Part shown: positions 57,270 to 64,000 of the stretch, piece by piece
Layout of the letters: the number at the start of each line of letters is the position of its first letter
Numbering within the stretch: position 1 is the stretch's first letter
Origin: Rosa chinensis
Lineage: Eukaryota > Streptophyta > Magnoliopsida > Rosales > Rosaceae
Direction: 5' to 3'
Length of the DNA stretch: 64,000 nt
Assembly (NCBI RefSeq): GCF_002994745.2
Contig: NC_037092.1
Location: forward strand, 16,173,501-16,237,500
Made by a program: the position numbers and the translations under genes
The notes under the pieces: model-generated
Database searches by the model: none
The model's input: the letters and a program-made list of their open reading frames with translations, nothing else
What the model was told of the DNA's origin: nothing

Positions 57270-59409
57270 AGATATATTTAATGTCACAGATGCTCTGTAT
57301 GCACCAAGAGCTAATCGAACCTTGTTAAGTTTCAAAGATATTCGTGCCAACGGTTATCATGTAGAAACACACTGTGAGAATGAAACTGAATATTACCTCT
57401 AATGAATGTGAAAGGACACGCATTTTAGAGAAACCTATGAGTCAATCTAGTGGATTGTACCTCACTACGATTTGGATCATTGAATCCTATGCTGTCACCA
57501 ACAATGAAATGTGGGACACTGACTCATACATGCTTTGGCATGACCGCTTAGGGCACCCCGGTCGTGACATGATGATCAGTATTTTATAGAACTCATATGG
57601 ACATCCCTTCTTTCGAGTGAAAAATAAAATGGGAGAAAAATCCGCCACATTGCAAGGTATCGGGCCTAGTACTACTCAAATGCAGCAATTGCCTTCTGAA
57701 GTACCAGAAGCACTACCTCCCTCCCATTATGCCTCATTGATTATTTCAAAGGCACATCACTCGTTTTGTAAAGCCTGCTCTTTAGCAAAAACAGGATTGA
57801 GACTTTCCTATGCTAAAGACACAAAAAAAAAAACATTCCGTTCTTACAAAGGATACAAGGAGATATCTGTGGACCTATCCATCCAGAATGCGGACCATTC
57901 AAGTACTTTATGGTTATGGTGGATGCTTCGACACGCTGGTCACATGTCGCTTTATTGTCCATAAGAAATGCTGCATTTGCAAAACTCCTAGCACAGATTA
58001 TATGTTTAAGGGCTCACTACCCTGATCACCCTATCAAGTCTATAAAGCTTGATAACGCTGGAGAGTTTACATCAGAATCATTTAATAATTTTTGCATGTC
58101 TATTGGGATCGATGTAGAGCATCATATACCCCATGTGCATACACAAAATAGTCTCACAGAAGCCACCATCAAAAGGCTACAGATGGTGGCTAGGGCACTG
58201 GTTATGCGCACTAAGCTGCCTATATCTGTATGGGGTTATGCAATATTGCACGTAGTTTTACTTATTCGTTTCATACCCACTGCTAGCCAACCATTTTCTG
58301 CGTACTAGTTGGTAACTGGATATGAGTTTGACATTTTACACTTACGCATATTTGGTTGCGCAGTATATGTGCCTATTGCGCCCCCACAACGCACTAAAAT
58401 TGGTCTTCAGAGATGATTAAGTATTTATGTTGGATACAAATCCCCAACTATTATCCGCTACTTGGAACCCTTGACAGGCGATCTCTTTACCGCTAGATTT
58501 GCGGAATGTCACTTTGATGAGACAGTCTTCCCGTCGTTAGGGGGAGATAGGAAAAAATATTTTCCAAGGGAACGACAGGAATTGTCGTGGTTTGTCCCCA
58601 CTCTGTCTCATTTTGATCCCCGCACTTCACAATGTGAAAGTGAAGTGAAAAGAATAATCGATCTTCAGAACGTTGCAGATTCGATGCCTAATGCATTTAC
58701 TGATATCGCAAAAGTGACGAGACCACATAGACCAGCTGCAAATGTGCCTACAAGGTTAGAAGTCCCCAACAAGGGGCACAATGCCGCAGATAGAGGTACT
58801 GCAATCACACTTAATGGAAGTGTGGTTGAGGCCGTGGCTCCCCAAAGGAAGAGGGGGAGGACACTTAGTTCGATTGACACTCACCCAAGGAAGAAGAGGG
58901 CGAGTAAGGCACAAACCGATCCATTAATCATTAATGCAGAGAATTCCTCTCATGAGATTGTCTCTGATTATAGTTATGTCCATGAATCAATACTAGAGGA
59001 CGCTCCGATGTTTGAAATGATTCCAGAGAACAAAGAAATCTCAATGGATTATGAGAGAGTGTATGAGTTGATGGAAAGATCTTCCATACACATTGATGAT
59101 GTATTTGCATACACTGTTGCTCAAGAAATCATAGAGCACGATGATATCGAACCACGCTCTATTGCAGAATGTCAACAAAGAGCAGATTGACCTAAATGGA
59201 AAGAAACAATCCAGGCAGAACTAGATTCTCTGGCAAAGAGACAGGTATTTAGTCTGGTAGTGCTAACCCCACCAAGTGTAAAACCTGTAGGACATAAATG
59301 AGTTTTTATCAGAAAGCGTAATGAGAAGAATGAAGTCCTGAGGTACAAGGTTCACCTTGTGGCGTAAGGTTTCTCACAACGCCCTGGAATTGACTACGAG
59401 GAGACATAC
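57270..59409 (+). pseudogene. Copia-3 pol, part 1 (post-protease, integrase, start of reverse transcriptase)
   Basis: Begins in the region after the protease. Integrase coding spans about 57520-58310 (LWHDRLGHPGRDMM, CKACSLAK, LDNAGEFTSE). The connection region follows to about 59190 in one frame. Stops at 58306, 59187-59189 and elsewhere and shifts near 57800 and 58420 show decay. Reverse transcriptase begins before 59409, where the inserted LTR starts. Confidence 0.8.
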
Positions 59410-61963
59410 TGACAGGACCCACCCCGAATTCCACCCTGGAATCCGAAGTGGCCCTGCGGGACCCACCTTTAAAGGAGATTTACAAAAAATTTCGGCATAA
59501 CCTCCCTTAAAAATGGTTAACCCAAAAACCTGTGGAAAAACCAAAATTCACTTCTAATCATCCAACCACGACTCCTGGAGCCACCCTGCTCCCAAATTCA
59601 AAAAATCATCCCAAAGCTAATATCATCGTACATAATCTCAAAAGGGTATAAGTTACTACAATCACCAAAGTTAGGTCATAGGCATCAAATATAATACATA
59701 TAAGTTGGGTCACATATCCCTTAGTAATCAGAGCATTCTAGGAATATAAACAGACAAGGAATACAGTAGGTTAACCAGGTAACCTACAGAAGGTGATGGC
59801 GGAAGCAGGTGTGGTCACTATGGCTCACACTCGTACACCGAGCAACAACACTGCAATCTGGGCATTTGAAACCGAAGGGCCCAGGGAAAAGTATATAAAA
59901 ACGTTAGCGTGAGTGGACAAAAATAAGTAATTGAAAGAAAAAGGGTTTTATACTTTTCCACAATTATCTCAATAAAACTCCCGATGCATGCAATAAGAAA
60001 TAAAAGACCGACTAGCCCCGCTAGTCAAGAACAACAACAAAAGAACATGGGGAAAATGGGTTCACCATACGGGAATGGAGCCCCTCAGGCTCAACCTACC
60101 CTCGACTGCCACTCACACATAGATTGTGCGAGGAGGAGAACTAATAACCTCAACTTCCATTCACACATAGATTGTGTGAGGAGGAGAATATCACCTCGAC
60201 TACCACCCACGTGAGGAGGAGAAAGCTACCTCACTGCCACTCACAAACACAAAGTAAGTGAGGAGGAGACCTATTCACATGACCCGCGTATGGTGAGGAA
60301 GGAGATCGTCCAAAGCCAGTAAATCTGTATAATTTCCCCACTTATCTCACGAAATAAGAATCCAAGTGTATAAAGACGTGACCCCGCACGCCAAGATCAT
60401 CTCAAGTTCCAATATAAGTAGGGTATAAAGAAGTATAAAGTTTTGCTTCCTCGAATTCTTATTTCGTAAATCTCTTAAAAAGCTCCAAGAGCTGAATATA
60501 AATATAAAATCAATAGTATAAATTTCCGAATCCGCATAAAACAAAATCCTCAAATCGAGCATAACGAATCTTAATTCAAAAGTTCAAACCAATAAAACAT
60601 TCAATAATCCAAACCAAAATAAAATGCTCGATAAATAGTTGTTAAATCAATAACTTAAAACTTGCGGAATTTAATTTGCATGCATCAATTAAAATCAAAG
60701 GTCTACTCACAATAAGCGGTCAATCCTGACGTCGCTCGTGATTCTCCTCGTATGGAGACTCCTCTCGTCCTGTACGAATAACAATCATAAATATATATAT
60801 AATCCACATGACGGAATTTTAATTTCACGATACTTATAATTGGAAATTCATAACATCCCCCTTCCTAATATCCGACTCCTCAACTCTCTACCACATCCAT
60901 CCTTAATGCTCCAACAATAATCTGTCATTGATGCAATACCTAGAGTGAATTCGAAAGGAATTCGGCGATCGAATTCGCGATAATCAATAATTAATCATTT
61001 AAACTCAATTTGTAAATCCTCCGATTTCCACCAAACTTCATACATTACAAACTATGATCGTTATAGAGTATAAGGGGTTAAAACGACAATTAAAACACCG
61101 CTTTACGCCCCTCCACGCGCTACCTACAGTGGCGGCGCGTGGGGACCACGCGCCGGCGGCGACCTTCTCCGATGACCACCAAATTCCGGCAACAACATCA
61201 TCTCAACAGACCCAAACAACTTCTCAACTACAACATTGATCAATTTTACCTCTAAATGGCCGAATCGAGCCGGTGAAGGAAAGCCCCGAAGCTCCAAGAA
61301 CCCTAGAATGGAAAATTGTCAATTCGGCTTCTACAATGCAAATTGGAACGAACCACCTTAGGGAAAATAATCACCATCAAAAACCGTACCTTTGATGGGA
61401 ATATGGCGGCCGGAGGAGGCCGGAATGGCCGGAAATCGGCAAAATCCCAAAACTGCAACCGGGGAGGAATTCCTTCGATCCGAGCTTTTCCGGCCAAATC
61501 GTCCAAAGATACCTCCACAGACGTGACCGGGGGAAGAAACCGAGCTTGGGGGTGGCCGGATTACGTCCGGAGTCGGCCGGAAGAGGAAGAAATCGAAGGG
61601 GAAGAAATTCGGCCGAGAGGGGAGGAAGAGTCGGGGAGAGAGAGAGAAGGGGGGGGTGGGTTTCTGGTTTTGGAAACCTACCCTGGTAAGTTTCTATTTT
61701 TATCCAAAAATTACCATGAACAGTAATTTTCTTAATTCACTCATAACTTTTGCATACGAACTCCGATTTTTACGTACCACATATGCACGCGCTCGGTTTA
61801 ACGCCCTCTACAACTTTCATGAAGGAAATTTTCTCAAATTATTAACTCACAAAAAGTCAATTTTTAACCACCCCCTAAACGTTAAAATTATAACCGCGAA
61901 CGGTAACCATAAGGAATTTCATGTTATTCAGTAAAAAGGGTATCTCAGATATGGGGTGTAACA
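59410..61963. mobile_element. Solo LTR (2554 bp), probably Ty3/Gypsy
   Basis: It begins TGACAGGACCC and ends GTGTAACA, with a perfect 5-bp target duplication CATAC (59405-59409 and 61964-61968). It interrupts the reverse transcriptase of Copia-3. Its length and lack of internal coding make a solo LTR the best fit. The reverse complement starts TGTTACACCCC, a common plant Gypsy LTR start, so the parent orientation may be minus. Small open frames inside it are not recognised genes. Confidence 0.8.
60101..60285. repeat. Minisatellite within the solo LTR
   Basis: About four imperfect units carrying CACTCACACATAGATTGTG and GTGAGGAGGAGA, spaced 42-55 bp. Confidence 0.7.
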
Positions 61964-61968
61964 CATAC

Positions 61969-63384
61969 TCTCCCGTAATGGACGTTATAACGTTCCGCTA
62001 CTTAGTTAGCTTGGTAGTTTCAGAAGGACTGGAAATGCAGCTCATGGATGTGGTTACTGCATATCTCTATGGAGATCTTGATTAAGAGATAATATGAAAG
62101 TACCTGATGGCCTTACATTACCCAAGTCAAGTGACTCTAAACCACAAAGTGCGTTTGCAATCAGGTTGAAACGCTCACATTACGGATTAAAACAATCCGG
62201 GCGGATGTGGTATACCCGTCTAAGTGACTACTTGATTGGGAAGGGATATAAGAACGATGAATTGTGTCCTTGCATATTCATAAAGAAAACAAGTTCCGAA
62301 TTTGCAATTGTAGCTGTATATGTCGATGATACGAACATAATTGGCACTCTTGATGAAATAAGAGAAACTGTGAGATACTTGAAATCCAAATTTGATATGA
62401 AGGATCTTGGGAAAACTCGATTTTGTCTAGGCCTTGAACTAGAACATCGATTTTGTGGAATACTAATCCACCAGTCTGAGTATGTCCAAAAGTCAGCCTA
62501 TTTAACATGGACAAAGCGCATCCTGCTAACACTCCCATGATCGGTAGAAGTTTGGATGCAAAGAAAGATCCATTTCGTCCAAAGGAAGATGACGATGAGG
62601 TGTTGGGAGCTGAAATTCTCTATCTAAGTGCAATAGACACATTATTGTACTTAGCCCAATGTACTCGACCAGACATTGCATTTTCAGTGAACTTGTTAGC
62701 TAGATTTAGCTCAGCGCCAATGCAACGTCACTGTAATGGTATCAAGAACATTTTCTGATACCTAAAAGGAACCATTGACTTGAGACTGTTCTTTTCCTAC
62801 AGAGAGACAAGAGGGACCGCAGAAGGAACTGCAATCCCTAAAGAAAATGTTGATGGCGAAAATGCTACTCATTACACCGAAAAGCCAAATGATGTTTTGG
62901 TTGGTTTTGCTGATGCTGGGTACCTCTCTGACCCACATAAAGGTCGTTTCCAAACTAGTTATGTATTTACCATTGGGAACACAACAATATCTTAGAGATC
63001 AACCAAACAAACCCTTGCGGCTACCTCCTTGAACCACTCAGAGATTATTGCTCTAGATGAGGCGGTTCATGAGTGTATATGGTTAAGAGCTATCATTACA
63101 CATATTCGAGGGACTAGTGGTTTAAGTTCTACAACTGAAGAGCCTACTTGCATTTATGAAGATAATGCAGCTTACATTGAACAGATGAAGCTAGGTTATA
63201 TCAAGGGTGATAACACAAAACACATATCGCCAAAGTTTTTCTACAATCAGCAACAACAGGCCCTCCTCAAGATTCAAATGAATCAAGTAAGGTCTGAGGA
63301 GAATGTGGCAAATTTGTTCACCAAATCATTGCCTAAGGCCACATTTGAGAAATATGTGAAAAGAATAGGAATGCAAAGACTTTC
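61969..63384 (+). pseudogene. Copia-3 pol, part 2 (reverse transcriptase rest and RNase H)
   Basis: Coding resumes directly after the solo LTR. RT shows VYVDDTNIIGT near 62320, and RNase H shows GFADAGYLSDPHKGR near 62905 and EDNAAYIEQMKLGYIKGDNT near 63170. Stops (62085, 62757, 62993) and frame changes break it. It ends at about 63384 where the next LTR begins. Confidence 0.85.
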
Positions 63385-64000
63385 TTACAAGACCCACCCC
63401 GAATTCCACCCTGGAATCCGAAGTGGCCCTGCGGGACCCATCTTTAAAGGAGATTTACCAAAAAATTTCGGCATAACCTCCCTTAAAAAATGGTTAACCC
63501 AAAAACCTGCGGAAAACCAAAACTCACTTCTAATTATCCAACCACAACTCCTGGAGCCACCCTGCTCCCAAATTCAAACAATCATCCCAAAGCTAATATC
63601 ATCGTACATAATCTCCAAAGGGTACAAGTTACTACAATCACCAAAGTTAGGTCATAGACCTCAAATATAATACATATAAGTTGGGTCACATATCCCTTAG
63701 TAATCAGAGCATTCTAGGAATATAAAAAGACGAGGAATATAGTAGGTTAACCAGGTAACCTACAGAATGTGATGGCGGAAGCAGGTGCGGTCACTATGGC
63801 TCACACTCGAACACCGAGCAACAACACTGCAATCTGGGCATTTGAAACCGAAGGGCCCAGGGAAAAGTATATAAAAACGTTAGCGTGAGTGGACAAAAAT
63901 AAATAACTTTAAACAAAAAAGATTTTATACTTTCCCACATTTATTTCTTTAAAAACTCCCGATGCATGCAATAATTAAGAAACGACCGACTAGCCCCGCT
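63385..64000. mobile_element. Second copy of the same long LTR, 616 bp visible, runs off the window
   Basis: From 63385 the sequence matches 59410-60022 of the solo LTR at roughly 95% by eye, in the same orientation (TTACAAGACCC versus TGACAGGACCC at the start). Whether it is a solo LTR or the LTR of a complete element cannot be seen. Confidence 0.85.

Larger units (their letters stand above)
54471..63384 (+). mobile_element. Copia-3: decayed Copia element, interrupted by two long LTR insertions
   Basis: The 5' LTR (54471-54683), leader, gag and pol follow the Copia-1 order. The pol coding is split by a 2554-bp insertion at 59410-61963 and cut at about 63385 by a second copy of the same LTR. 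The 3' LTR is not in the window. Frameshifts and stops occur in gag and pol, and the protease region is missing. Confidence 0.85.

Noticed and set aside
61316..61726. 136-aa Gly/Arg/Glu-rich open frame
   Set aside because: It lies in a solo LTR, has purine-rich low-complexity composition and no recognised domain.
1..64000. CRISPR arrays, operons, bacterial-type features
   Set aside because: The repeats found are plant transposon or satellite types; spliced genes show a eukaryotic nuclear genome.

Overview
This is a plant nuclear window: AT-rich, with spliced genes, consensus GT..AG introns, Copia and Gypsy LTR retrotransposons, LINE remnants, SINE-like sequences, Mutator-type and CACTA-type DNA transposons and many microsatellites. 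The style of the repeats and of the coding sequences suggests a rosid, perhaps a member of the Rosaceae. That placement is an inference; no species can be named from the sequence alone.

Three intact-looking host genes were rebuilt exon by exon. (1) A five-exon membrane acyl desaturase on the minus strand (6150-8125, 317 aa) with all three histidine boxes. (2) A two-exon BAM3-like leucine-rich-repeat receptor kinase on the minus strand (35035-38790, 982 aa). (3) A four-exon TAF11 subunit of TFIID on the plus strand (48004-49333, 236 aa). They are unrelated functionally and are separated by transposon-rich DNA.

Layout. 1-4065 is the right part of a CACTA-like element (right terminus at 4065) holding exon-sized fragments of host genes (F-box/LRR-type LRR, O-fucosyltransferase, PICKLE-type helicase). 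It lies in an antisense Copia fragment (4066-5475). The desaturase follows, then a nearly pristine Copia element, Copia-1 (8566-15332, apparently identical 207-bp LTRs, CATTT target duplication), inserted about 440 bp upstream of the desaturase ATG. 16.1-19.6 kb holds a LINE 3' end and a Mutator-like MITE. Copia-2 is at 19640-26020. 26-33 kb holds SINE-like sequences, a fold-back MITE, a retroposon with a long target duplication and a Pack-MULE-like element (31059-33004) carrying a tyrosine-phosphatase exon. BAM3, a truncated LINE, a GC-rich retroposon, TAF11, a 61-bp tandem array and two more minus-strand retroposons follow. Copia-3 runs from 54471 to beyond the window and is interrupted by two copies of the same long LTR (a solo LTR at 59410-61963 and another from about 63385 to the window end).

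The most interesting biology is (a) two independent DNA transposons that carry host exons, one with retained splice sites; (b) a shared architecture in all three Copia elements, where a candidate leader intron ends at or one base before the gag ATG, with a further acceptor one base before the pol ATG in Copia-1; (c) Copia-1 next to the desaturase with a perfectly palindromic TATA region; and (d) Copia-2, whose LTRs are about 98% alike although its pol is heavily decayed.
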